Part shown: positions 1 through 9,010 of the stretch, in pieces
How positions within the stretch are numbered: the first letter of the stretch is position 1
Layout: the number at the start of each line of letters is the position of its first letter
NCBI GenBank assembly: GCA_015179025.1
Contig: WHUX01000589.1
Span: forward strand, 1 to 18,066
Origin: Terfezia claveryi
Lineage: Eukaryota > Ascomycota > Pezizomycetes > Pezizales > Pezizaceae
Direction of reading: 5' to 3'
DNA length: 18,066 nt
Notes under the pieces: generated by a model
What the model was told of the DNA's origin: nothing
Databases searched by the model: none
Seen by the model: the letters and a program-made list of their open reading frames with translations, nothing else
Position numbers and translations under genes: made by a program

Positions 1-1
1 T

Positions 2-119
2 ATTCCTCCAGTTTCCCCTCTCCCCTCTGTCACCCTGGTGACCCCAAAACCCCTGAACGTTAGCTTTATCAGGGCAGGGGCTTTCGCTTACCTCACTAGG
101 AGGCATAAGCTGAAGGTAT
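2..119 (+). pseudogene. Ty3/gypsy pol fragment, protease-to-RT linker (left part, split by copia)
   Basis: One frame is open from base 2 to base 119. It ends with a stretch containing RAGAFAYLTRRHKLKV, which resembles the segment between protease and reverse transcriptase in fungal gypsy polyproteins. The frame breaks off exactly where the copia LTR begins. It resumes in the same sense at about 5958 with AYALSIYEVN, the next part of the same linker. Joining 119 to the codon at 5957 restores the expected order, so this is the upstream half of the reverse transcriptase fragment annotated at 5948-6838. The protease active site would lie left of the window. Seen: the open frame and its continuity. 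Inferred: family membership, because the segment is short. Confidence 0.7.
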
Positions 120-753
120 TAAAAGGTTACTATGAGCGGAGATATCGCGGTAGTAATTATGGAGGTAGTAGCGGTGGACAGTAGTGCTTATGAAGCAGAG
201 CATGTGAGCGAACAGAAGTGTGAGAGAGCAAATAGTAGAACTATGTCGATAGTAGACGGTCTATTGAGTCTGATCGAGAAGTGTGTAGAATTAGATACAG
301 GAGTAGGAAACTTGTATATAATAGTACAAGTTGAGGGTAAAGATCTAGTAAGGAAGTCTAAGTTACATAACCTAAGAATAGTATATCGTGTACATATAAA
401 TGAAGAAATACATAGAGGTGTGCGACTAAGACAGTAATATGAGTCAACGAATATAACAGAAAGTCATAGAAGAGATGATCGTTAAGTCATGACAACTGAG
501 ACAAGTAAGTAGTAACCTTAAGTAGTAAAGTAGCATCATGCAACGATAATAGATACTAAGTTAAGAAAGTAAGTAAAGATAATAAGAACATATGAATGAC
601 ATGTGAACACATGTGAAAGAAATAATACAGAAGTCTTGAATCAGGTAGCAAGTGTCCATATTGGGTATCAGCATGATGTGGAAATAATCGTAAGAGAGAA
701 TAATGAATTGTATGGAAATACTTAACTATATCGAAAGGAAATGATTATTTTCA
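120..753 (-). repeat. copia 3' LTR (left copy)
   Basis: This aligns without gaps to 5313-5946 over 634 bp. A hand count gives about 34 differences, roughly 30 of them transitions. It ends TTTTCA at 748-753, just left of the polypurine tract, which marks it as the 3' LTR of a minus-strand element. Its first two bases are TA instead of the canonical TG. Confidence 0.93.
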
Positions 754-768
754 ATACCCCTTCTCACT
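754..768 (-). other. copia polypurine tract
   Basis: The minus strand reads AGTGAGAAGGGGTAT directly before the 3' LTR terminal TG. This purine-rich run lies between the polyprotein stop (771-773) and the LTR, the normal position of the plus-strand primer. Confidence 0.8.
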
Positions 769-773
769 TGTTA

Positions 774-3700
774 TCCCATGATTAATCCTTTGAGATAGGA
801 GAACCGTAGACCAGGAAAGGCCTTTGTACATATGTCCACTGGATTATGTTCACCAGGAATGTGCAAAAGCATGATAGTGCCAGAGTTAATGAGTTCGCAG
901 ACGAAGTGGTAAGCAACGTCAATATGCTTTGACTTATCGGAGATTCGAGGATTATGAGACAGGTCGATAGAGCCATTATTGTCACAAGAGAGGGCAGAGG
1001 GAATATCTTTGATAGAGAGCTCACTTAGTGCTTTCTGAAGCCAAATTTGTTGTTTAGCAGCAGTAGAACCAGCAATGTATTCTGCTTCGGTAGTGGAGGT
1101 TGTCACGCATTTTTGTTTTTTGTGATCTCCAGCAGATAGTACAAGAGGCGAGCTTAAAGATATATCCTGAGGTCGACCGTCGAGTGTCACGACATCCAGC
1201 AAAGTCTGAATCAGTAAATCCTTCGAGTGAAAGAGGTTGTCTGAGTTTGTAGGTCAAGGTAAGATCGCGAGTACCCTTAAGATAGCGTAGAACTCGTTTA
1301 ACTGCTCCGAGGTGATCCTTCGATAGTTTGTGAGAGAATTGTGAGAGAAGAGTTACAGAGTAAGCCAGGTCAGGACGTGTTCCGATAACTGCATACATGA
1401 GTGATCCAACATTTTGTTGATAGAGGGAGATGTCGGTAACCTCATCTTCATCTGTGCATTGTTGAAGAGTATGGTTCGAGTTAAGAGGAAGAGTGACAGG
1501 GTTGCAGTCCATCATACCGAAACGTTCGAGGATCTTGTCGATGTAGGAGGATTGGGATAGTGAGATACTGTGCTTGGAGTACTCAATTCGAATTCCTAGA
1601 AGCCAATGTAAGTTACTCATATCAGTTAACTTAAACTCTCGTTTGAGTAACTGTTTGGTAGACTTCATAATAGCTGAGTCTTTATATCCAAATAAAGTAA
1701 TGTCGTCAACATAAAGGGCGAGTATAATTGTGCCAGACTTATGGACGAAGACGCAGGGGTCAAAGGCACAAGCAGAGAAACCTATTGTCAGGAGGAAAGA
1801 TGTTAATCGTCCATACCACTGATGAGGAGACTGCTTTAATCCATAAATGGATCGGTTAAGTTTAGCACACATGCCGTCAATCCAGGTGCTTTCCGGGAGT
1901 TGCATGTAGATAATTTCATTCAAAGAGCCATAAAGGAAGGCTGCTTTGATATCCATTTGTTGAGGTTTCCATTGGAAGTGAGCTGGTAGAGCAATAAGAA
2001 GGCGGAGAGAGTCGTATCGGACAATAGGAGAGAAGATTTCATCGAAGTCTGTGCCGGGTTGTTGAGAGAAACCTTGAGCAACTAGACGAGCCTTGTACTG
2101 ATCAATATTCCCATTAGCATCTCGCTTGATCTTAAATACCCACTTGCTTCCAATAATATTCCTATCCTGTGGTGTTGGAACCACTTTCCAAACATCTTGA
2201 TCCTTCATAGCTTCCAACTCGTCGTTCATAGCTTTTCTCCATTTTTCTTCATCAAGTGAGTTAACAGCCTGTTTAAAGGTTCGAGGTTCATCACCATGTT
2301 GTAAGACTAAAGCGATCAACACTTTATCTTCTTCATTATCCTCATCTAAGACTTCGGGTGGGTCTTCGATTAATCTAGAACGACCATCAAACTGTATCTT
2401 TGTACCGATTATTGGGACGATAGGAGCTTGTGCAGTTCCGAATTTGATTGGTTTAAAAACAGCTTGACCTGCCTTGGTAATGGTTGTAGGTCTAACTATT
2501 TTTCCACTAATGATTCGGATGAAGTTTCCATCGTTGGAATCATCGGGTAAAAATTGTCGAAGGTCTTGAGGAAGTGAAGTAAGTGGTGAATATTCATCTC
2601 GATTTTGAGGTGGAGGAGGTAAGTGAACTTGTGGAGTTGGTTTAGATATAGGTTCAGGAGCTGGTGGAGGAGGTGATGACGTTGCAGTTGATGTTGGAGG
2701 AATAGGTGATAAGGAAGTAGTTGTGTCCGATATTGTTTCAGTCGGATGGGAAAGAGTCATACCAGGGAACCATGCTTTATGAACGAGTAGGTGTCCCTTG
2801 AAATACTATTCTTCTGCTTGTTTTAGATTTTGTATACACCATTGTTGCCAGAGATATTCGTTTGGGAATTCTGAGCTAGTGTATGGGATTACTTCAAGTG
2901 GAGAAGCAGAAAGAGAAGCAGTATTCGTAGTTGGTGACCGTGATAGATTAGTTGAGGTAGATGTAGGTGGAGGTACCCCTTCTGGAGTTGCACTCGGTTC
3001 GAAAGTAATATCTTGTACTAGAACTATATAAGTATGCTTTCTAGAAGGCACATGGACCTTATAGATAGCTGTGCTATTAGTATAACCAATGAATATACCT
3101 TTCTCAGCTCGTGGTAGGAGTTTACTACTTGCAGGTCGTCGTTCCTCAGGTATGTGTATATAACATTCCTTACCGAAGGGTTGAAGGTGAGAGATGGTAG
3201 GTTTATTGCCGTGAAAGACCTCGTAGGGAGTCTTCCCTTTGACAGCACTATGAGGTGACCGATTTCAGAGATAGGTCGAAGTTGAGCATGCTTCAGCCCA
3301 GAATCTTTTGTCCATATTTGTCAACATAGCCCTCATCATGTTCTGTATTGTTTGGTTGAAGCATTCAGCTACACCATTAGATTCATGAGAGTAAGGGGGC
3401 GTTAGTTCATGTACGATGCCTTTTGACTTAAAGAACTTTTTGAGATCTTTGTTTACATACTCTCCACCATTATTAGTCTGAAACTGTTTAACATAGTATG
3501 ATGTTTGCTTTTCAACCAAGGTAACAAAGTCTTGAATTGATTTGGTTGAGTCGGATTTCTGTTTAAGGAAGTAGACTCAAGAAGCACGAGAGTAGTCATC
3601 AATTAGTATGATGAAATAGCTTGCTCCACCAAAAGAGGGTGTGGGAAGTTTACCACTAAGATCTTAGTGAATAAGTTCGAGAATATTGGAGGCACGAGAT

Positions 3701-5232
3701 GTTGTAGACTTAGGGACAGAGTGAGTAGATTTGGCGAGTATGCGTAGCTTACAATAATAGTTATCAGAGGGTGTTGGGAGAATATCACTATTAGAGTAGA
3801 GTTCTTTATGCTTGAGAATAGTAATGGCTTAATGACCGAATGACTAATGCCAGTGATCGATAGTTTTTCGAGAGGAGGAAACCAATGCCTTTTCATTTGA
3901 CTCAATAATAAACAGGAGGCTTCTAACAAATTCCACCATAAATAACACAGAATCATTGCCTTTTTTCGTAACATAAAACCCAGAGTCCGTAGAAAAAGAG
4001 GAAAGACGAGATTGAATAGCATTCCAAAAAAACAGTAAGTGACCAAAAGAAGGAACATATCGAACATTAACAAGACGAACAGTGGAAGTAGAGCCGTTAG
4101 AGAGTAGACAGTTAAGAAGGACTGTCCCTTTTCCTTTAGCTTGGAGGAGATTATTGCCAGCTCCTTCTACAGTTCCACTATCCTCTGAAAAGTTCTTGAA
4201 GTATCCTATGTTATTGGTCATGTAAGCACTGCATGCTGTATCGAATTTCCAGATGGTTTTTCAGGATGAGTTACTGACGCTGAGAGCCTCATCCTTGGAG
4301 CTGCCAGAGCTGCCAACGATAAGTGCCTGTTCCTTCTTGTCTTCCTTCTTTTTATCCTTCTTCTTATCCTCGTTTGACTTCTTCAACTTCTGGTATTTTT
4401 GCTATGTATGACCTGTGTATTTGCCAAGTTGATGCTTCTTGCAATAGGTGCATTCCACATTGGAGTCCTTATTCTGTTGTTGTGATTGCTGCTGTTGAGG
4501 CTTGCCTTTCTTCTTGAAGGAGGCAGAGAGAGCAGTATCCCATTTTTCGATTTCGGAACCAACAGAGAGAAGTCGTAATTTTGCATCGGCATATGTAAGG
4601 TCGGACTTAGTTGAGAGGTTGTCGACTATATTAGAGTGATGTTCGACGAGGAAGGAGAGGAGGATGTCCCTTTTGGCTTCGTCTTTATCAAGAAAAGTGC
4701 GGAGGGATTTGCGATATTCATCTGAAGAGCCAGTGAGAGAGTAAAGTCGAGACCACTCAGTCTCATATTGCTCAATGAAGTCGGCGAAGGAGGTAGTAGA
4801 AGTATAGGTTGAGGTTAAGGTGAAGAGTGTGCGTAGTTGATGTACGAAAGAGAATGGAGTATCATGGTAATACTGGTCTTTGAGATGAGTCCAGATTTCA
4901 TGTGGTGAATCAAACTTAGAAACGACCTTTAGTATAGGTTTGCTGATAACCTATATTAGCATGAGGATAGCTTGATTTTCCATAGCTGCGAAGAGTTCTT
5001 TCTCTTCTTGTGTCGCATCTGTCGCAGGTTTAAGTCCTTCAATAACAAGTTCCTTACAACCCATGCCTCTCATGATCATCTTAACAGTATCAGCCTAGTC
5101 TTCGAAGTTGTCTTTGCCAGTAAGCGACTTAATGTTGTCGAGTTTGACTGGAATAGGGTTGAAGTCTTTCGGTGGTCGGAAGATAGAGGGTACAGCCTTT
5201 CCTTTACTGCCAGAACCAGAACCTGAAGCTAT
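774..5232 (-). pseudogene. copia gag-pol polyprotein, inactivated
   Basis: A single frame runs from about 5232 to 1117, then continues in another frame to a TAA at 771-773. The order is Gag of UBN2 type (about 4480-5232), a zinc knuckle beginning CTYC (4384-4452, with later ligands damaged), protease motif FDTACSAYMT with Asp codon 4240-4242, integrase HHCC remnant (3745-3850), integrase core (about 3255-3700), reverse transcriptase (QMDIKAAF at about 1951; YVDD at about 1702-1713) and RNase H (TDSDFAG, TEAEY, CDNNGS; about 780-1225). In-frame stops lie at 5095, 4951, 4402, 4261, 3844, 3829, 3664, 3577, 3265 and 2806 (lowest base of each). Several fall where Trp, Gln or Arg is conserved. The expected start codon position (5230-5232) reads ATA before ASGSGSGS. 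The second catalytic Asp codon of the integrase reads AAT (3472-3474) in QTNNGGEY. The family call is certain; the original start is inferred. Confidence 0.93.
1111..1121 (-). other. frameshift in copia RNase H (extra base in A-run)
   Basis: On the minus strand, runs of six and five A residues flank a single C. The upstream frame gives WRSQKTK and then noise. The frame shifted by one gives QKCVTTSTTEAEYIAGS, the expected RNase H continuation. One fewer A in the six-base run (plus-strand T-run 1116-1121) would restore one frame. This is the only indel needed to read the copia polyprotein; all other lesions are substitutions. Confidence 0.8.
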
Positions 5233-5297
5233 TGTATAGATATGTATGGGAGGGAAGGTGAATGCGAGAAAGTTATCGAGTTGTCCTGAGCTATTCC

Positions 5298-5312
5298 GGG
5301 CTCATAACCTAT
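5298..5312 (-). other. copia primer binding site, initiator tRNA-Met anticodon arm type
   Basis: The plus strand just inside the 5' LTR reads GGGCTCATAACCTAT. GGGCTCATAACC matches the anticodon stem and loop of eukaryotic initiator tRNA-Met, with CAT as the anticodon. On the element's own (minus) strand this gives the complementary primer binding site GGTTATGAGCCC. Priming from a half-tRNA cleaved in the anticodon loop is known for Drosophila copia and yeast Ty5. The site sits immediately next to the LTR end, as expected. Confidence 0.8.
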
Positions 5313-5946
5313 TGAAAGGTTACTATGAGTGGAGGTATCGTGGTAGTAATTACGGAGGTAGTAGCGGTGGATAGTAGTGCTTATGAAGCAGAGCGTGTGA
5401 GCAAACAGAAGTGCGAGAGAGCAAATGGTAGAACTATGTCAATAGTAGACGGTCTATTGAGTCTGATCGAGAAGTGTATAGAATTAGATACAGGAGTACA
5501 AAACTTATATATAATAGTACAAGTTGAGGGTAAAGATCTAGTAAGGAAGTCTAAGTTACATAACCTAAGAATAGTATATCGTGCACATGTAAATGAAGAA
5601 ATACATAGAGGTGTGCGACTGAGACAGTAATATGAGTCAACAAATATAACAGAAAGTCATAGAAGAGATGATCATTGAGTCATGACAACTGAGACAAGTA
5701 AGCAGTAACCTTAAGTAGTAAAGCAGCATCATGCAATGATAATAGATACTAAGTTAGGAAAGTAAGCAAAGATAATAAGAACATATGAATGACATGTGAA
5801 CACATGTGAAAGAAATAATACAGAAGTCCTTAATCGGGTAGGAAGTGTCCATATTGGGTATCAGCATGATGTGGAAATAATCGTAAGAGAGAACGATATA
5901 TTGTATGGAAATACTTAACTATATCGAAAGGAAATGATTATTTTCA
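5313..5946 (-). repeat. copia 5' LTR (right copy)
   Basis: This is the gap-free partner of the left LTR, with TG at 5313-5314 and CA at 5945-5946. On the minus strand it is the promoter-bearing 5' LTR. The primer binding site lies just inside it (below 5313). A TATA-like run is present near 5505-5514. It abuts the resumed gypsy pol frame on its right side. Confidence 0.93.
5505..5514 (-). promoter_or_regulatory. candidate TATA box in copia 5' LTR
   Basis: The minus strand reads TTATATATAA here, about 430 bp into the LTR. That is a plausible U3 length before a transcription start. The other LTR has one substitution in the same run (near 313-322). Only the motif and its position support the call. 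Confidence 0.3.
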
Positions 5947-5947
5947 A

Positions 5948-6838
5948 CAGAAGGCATACGCTCTCTCCATATATGAGGTGAACCTGAAGATTAACATGAC
6001 AAGATCCAAGGAGGAGTGGAAATCCATGGTTCCAGGGGAATACCATGAATTCATTGACTTGTTCTTGGAAAAAGCAGTAGAAAAGCTTGCCCCCTATCGA
6101 CCATACGACCACAGAATCCCACTGGTAGAAGGAAAGACCCCCCCTTATGGACCTCTCTATAGGATGTCCCGAGTGGAACTAGAAGCTCTAAAAAAGTATC
6201 TGGAGGAAAACCTCAACAAGAGCTTTATTCGCCATAGCTTCTCCCCAGCGGATGCCCCTGTGCCATTCGTAAAGAAGTCGGATAGCTCTTTTCAGTTGTG
6301 TGTTGATTATTGTGGCCTGAACGAGATAATGGTCAAGAACAAATACCCCTTGCCCCTAATCCAGGAGACATTAGCCAGACTTTCCAAGGCGAAATGGTTC
6401 ACCAAATTGGATCTGAGAGAGGCATACAACTTGGTACGAATTGCTGAGGGGGAGGAGTGGAAAACTCCCTTCCAAATACAATATGGCTATTTTGAGTATA
6501 ATATGATGCCTTTCGGCCTAACCAACACCCCTGCCTCTTTTTAGTACTTTATCAATAATACTCTGTGGGACTTTCTGGATGTATTCTACACTGCCTACCT
6601 AGACGATATTCTCATCTACTCAGATACCCTAGTGGAACCCTAGATCTATGTCCGACAAGTGCTGGAGAAGCTAGAGGGAGCTGGGTTGTATCTGAAGCCG
6701 GAAAAGTGTGAGTTCCATATGCAGAAGGTCAAGTATCTGGGGCTGATTATCAACACGGAGGGCATCCAGATGGACCCTACAAAGGCGGCTGCGATCCAGG
6801 AGTGGGAAACTCTAGTCAACCTCAAGAATGTACAGGGA
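5948..6838 (+). pseudogene. Ty3/gypsy reverse transcriptase fragment (right part)
   Basis: The frame is open from the copia LTR edge through AYALSIYEVN into a typical gypsy RT: LAPYRPYDHRI, PYGPLYRMS, LCVDYCGLNEI, WFTKLDLREAYN, MPFGLTNTPASF, then [10 protein letters not shown] with the catalytic Asp pair at 6602-6607, and LKPEKCEFH. Two in-frame TAG codons interrupt it: 6542-6544, after ASF where Gln is usual, and 6641-6643. Similarity ends abruptly after NLKNVQ at about 6838, before the rest of the thumb and RNase H. Upstream sequence of the same frame lies at 2-119, across the copia insertion. No LTR, RNase H or integrase of this element is seen in the window. Confidence 0.9.
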
Positions 6839-6840
6839 TA

Positions 6841-7837
6841 CAAGAATGCAATGTTCTTCTTTACCTCCAATACTAGGTGTAATCATATCCCCGATTGCAT
6901 ACTCCTAAGCTATAACCCACTCTCCGTCAGTGTCTACTCAAAGACAAATATGATACTGTCACTTACATATGAATCAATCTTATTGTCTCGAGAATAATCC
7001 TTCTAATATTCAACTTCCATTTCTCACCAAACTTTATCAAGTATGTCTACCATATGCTGAGAGTCTGGAAATGGCTACTCAAACAGCGTAATGTACTCTA
7101 TTCTATTGCCAGCTGATTCTGTCATATCTCGCAGAAACCTTGTGAACTACATAATTGATCAGTTTCGATTTTGGCTTAGGGTGCCTTTCATCGCCTTGGT
7201 CTTGGAAGGGGTACCAACAACATTCTCCATCATACCAGTTCTTCTTATCGGTGATTCCAGGGACGCACTTGGTGATGATACACCATTCTATTTTGAAAAC
7301 AAACTCACGATGGGGGATTTATCTGGCATGCCAGTAGATCCCTCCCTTCCAGCACCCTAATAACTAATCAGCAATTTATAAATTTACTCGGACTGGATAA
7401 GTAAATACACTTAGTGTGTAAATTATTTCTGGTGTTCTTGGTGTGGTATGAGACTTTTGTGATCCTATTCCACACTGTAAGAGATTGCTTTCCAAACACT
7501 TACTCGATTCACCTGCTTCCATACATATCCTTATTAGTGAGCCTACTACTTATTTCCTGGGTGTCATTGGTGTCATTAGTGTCTTTACTAGTCCATCTGG
7601 TGATGGTTCGCAGTCACTAATAGATAGTGTTGCAGGCGGGGTTTCTCTAGATATATGATGTACTACTGATGGTCAAGAAGAAAACTTAATCACAGCGCTG
7701 AACTTTGAGGATACACCTGGACTCGTATTATCACCGTCTGTTGTCATTATCTCCTTTCGCAGGTTATGTGTTAAAGCAGGATGTTTAAGATTCGACATAG
7801 CCTTCTGTTTTCCCTTACTTTTTTTTGGACGAGGCAT
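6841..7837 (-). pseudogene. degenerate coding region of unknown function (region B)
   Basis: I do not recognise this protein. On the minus strand an ATG at 7835-7837 opens MPRPKKSKGKQKA, a basic, nuclear-localisation-like start. The frame stays protein-like down to about 7100, with stops at 7673 and a few later positions. A distinctive block contains IEWCIITKCVPGITDKKNWY and then DGECCWYPFQDQGDERHPKP. After a frame change it reads MVDILDKVW and KDYSRDNKIDSYVSDSIIFV, reaching about 6840 where the gypsy RT fragment ends. Most stops are TAG, TGA or TAA codons one transition from Gln, Arg or Trp. The C-terminus seems cut at the junction with gypsy. Seen: long protein-like frames broken mostly by point changes. 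Inferred: one gene. It could also be an exon set or a transposon passenger gene. Confidence 0.45.
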
Positions 7838-8192
7838 TTTTATCTTCTTGTGGTACTTTTGAAACGAGGTTTGGTACCACGGAAGTATGTTCCCTGTGAA
7901 TGTTGGGAAGACAGATTTTGGACCACAAAAGCAGGTTTGTACTTGGAATAGGTAGGAGGAAAACTGGTGAAGTTTGTCTAGGGACACGAAAGAGACCTTT
8001 TATCATCCTTGTTATACTCTGCAGTACGATTTGCTTTGCGTAATAGCAATTTCTATATTATTCCACATTCAGCCAATCTATCCATACCTACAGAGTCTTA
8101 TGCCTTATATTCCTCCTGCAAATCCCTCCTATATAATAACATGCACAAAAAATATCAGAACAAATTCTATCACATCACCAGATTCTTCGCTC

Positions 8193-8722
8193 TCAAATGA
8201 GAATTATGGGACCCCTATTATCACAATCCTCATCCTCATCACCCTCATCCTTATCCCCCTCATCCGCATCACCCTCTTCTACATCACCCTCTTTCACATC
8301 ACCCACATCTACATCACCCTCTTCTATATCACCCACATCCATATCACCCTCATCCACATCCATATTACCTTCGTCTATATCATCCCCATCTACATCCCCC
8401 TTATCCTTACCTACATCACCCTCAACCAGCTTACCCTTATCCACATCCCTCTTAACTAGCTCACCTTTATCCAAATCCCCCTCATCCACATCCCCCTCAT
8501 CTACATCCCCCACTCATCCATATCCCCTCCCTTATCCACATACCCCTCATCCACATCTTCCTCATCTGCATTATTCTCACCCTGAGCATCCTCATCCTCA
8601 TCTTTACCCTCATCCTCATTGTTACCCTCATCCTTATTACCTACAACTTTCCTATCCAGACCACCCCTACGAACCACCGCCTGCTCCTGTATGTCAGCTA
8701 TAGATCGACAGCCTAGTGACAT
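8193..8722 (-). repeat. acidic-coding low-complexity minisatellite
   Basis: The plus strand is a degenerate array built on variants of CCCTCATCCACATCA, in steps that are multiples of 3, mostly 6 to 18 bp. It is densest at 8220-8640. Because the step is a multiple of three, several frames stay open on both strands. The minus strand gives GDVDEG-type Asp/Glu/Gly repeats (8193-8513) and, in a shifted frame, an upstream part opening MSLGCRSIADIQEQAVVRRG (8501-8722). The plus strand gives Ser/Pro/Thr repeats. If any frame was real, the minus one is favoured, because both flanking regions also look coding on that strand. It could instead be a simple repeat with no product. Confidence 0.7.
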
Positions 8723-9010
8723 GTTAGTGTAATTCCTTGACTAGCTTCAATCTAGACTTACCATCTATTACACATCTTCTTTTACTCAAAAGAGGTTTCC
8801 GTGCGGTCTATGGTATATATGGGACACCTAAACCATCTACTTGCTAAAATTGTGGTACAAGACTCTGAAACCTTGAACAATTTGCCACTTTCTTTGATGG
8901 ATGAAGATCTCGGGCATCCTCTCTACCTATAGAAATTTGTTAGTATCAGCCTCAATTTATATTCAGATCAACTTCCTTAGTGACTCAAGGTCATTTGGAG
9001 ATTAGGTAGG

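Larger units (their letters stand above)
120..5946 (-). mobile_element. Ty1/copia LTR retrotransposon, full length but defective
   Basis: Two direct repeats of exactly 634 bp (120-753 and 5313-5946) flank a 4.56-kb interior. Reading on the minus strand, the order is 5' LTR (5313-5946), primer binding site, gag, protease, integrase, reverse transcriptase, RNase H, polypurine tract, 3' LTR (120-753). Integrase before RT is the Ty1/copia order. The right LTR begins TG and ends CA; the left begins TA, a G-to-A change. Ten in-frame stops and one frameshift make it non-functional. It interrupts a gypsy pol frame. There is no clean 5-bp target duplication next to the LTR ends: GGTAT (115-119) has its nearest match, GGCAT, six bases beyond the right LTR. 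Confidence 0.95.

Noticed and set aside
132..437. A 101-codon ORF antisense to the element in the left LTR, repeated at 5325-5630 in the right LTR
   Set aside because: It is open in both copies because they are recent duplicates. Roughly half of the differences within it change an amino acid, so there is no sign of selection on the protein, and no family is recognised.
440..446. TGAGTCA bZIP-type site in the copia LTR (also 5633-5639)
   Set aside because: A 7-bp motif of this kind is expected about twice by chance in 18 kb. Similar TGACTCA sites occur in unrelated places (about 8978, 9526, 15359). There is no repeat array as in the other LTR.
7091..7360. Plus-strand 89-codon ORF
   Set aside because: It is a shadow of region B, whose minus-strand frame is longer and continues on both sides.
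8190..8640. Possible CRISPR-like or telomere-like array
   Set aside because: Units are degenerate and contiguous, with no unique spacers and no telomere hexamer, and the context is eukaryotic.
8197..8703. Plus-strand Ser/Pro/Thr-rich ORF of 168 codons
   Set aside because: It is a by-product of a period-three low-complexity repeat. Flanking plus-strand sequence is not protein-like, while the minus strand is.
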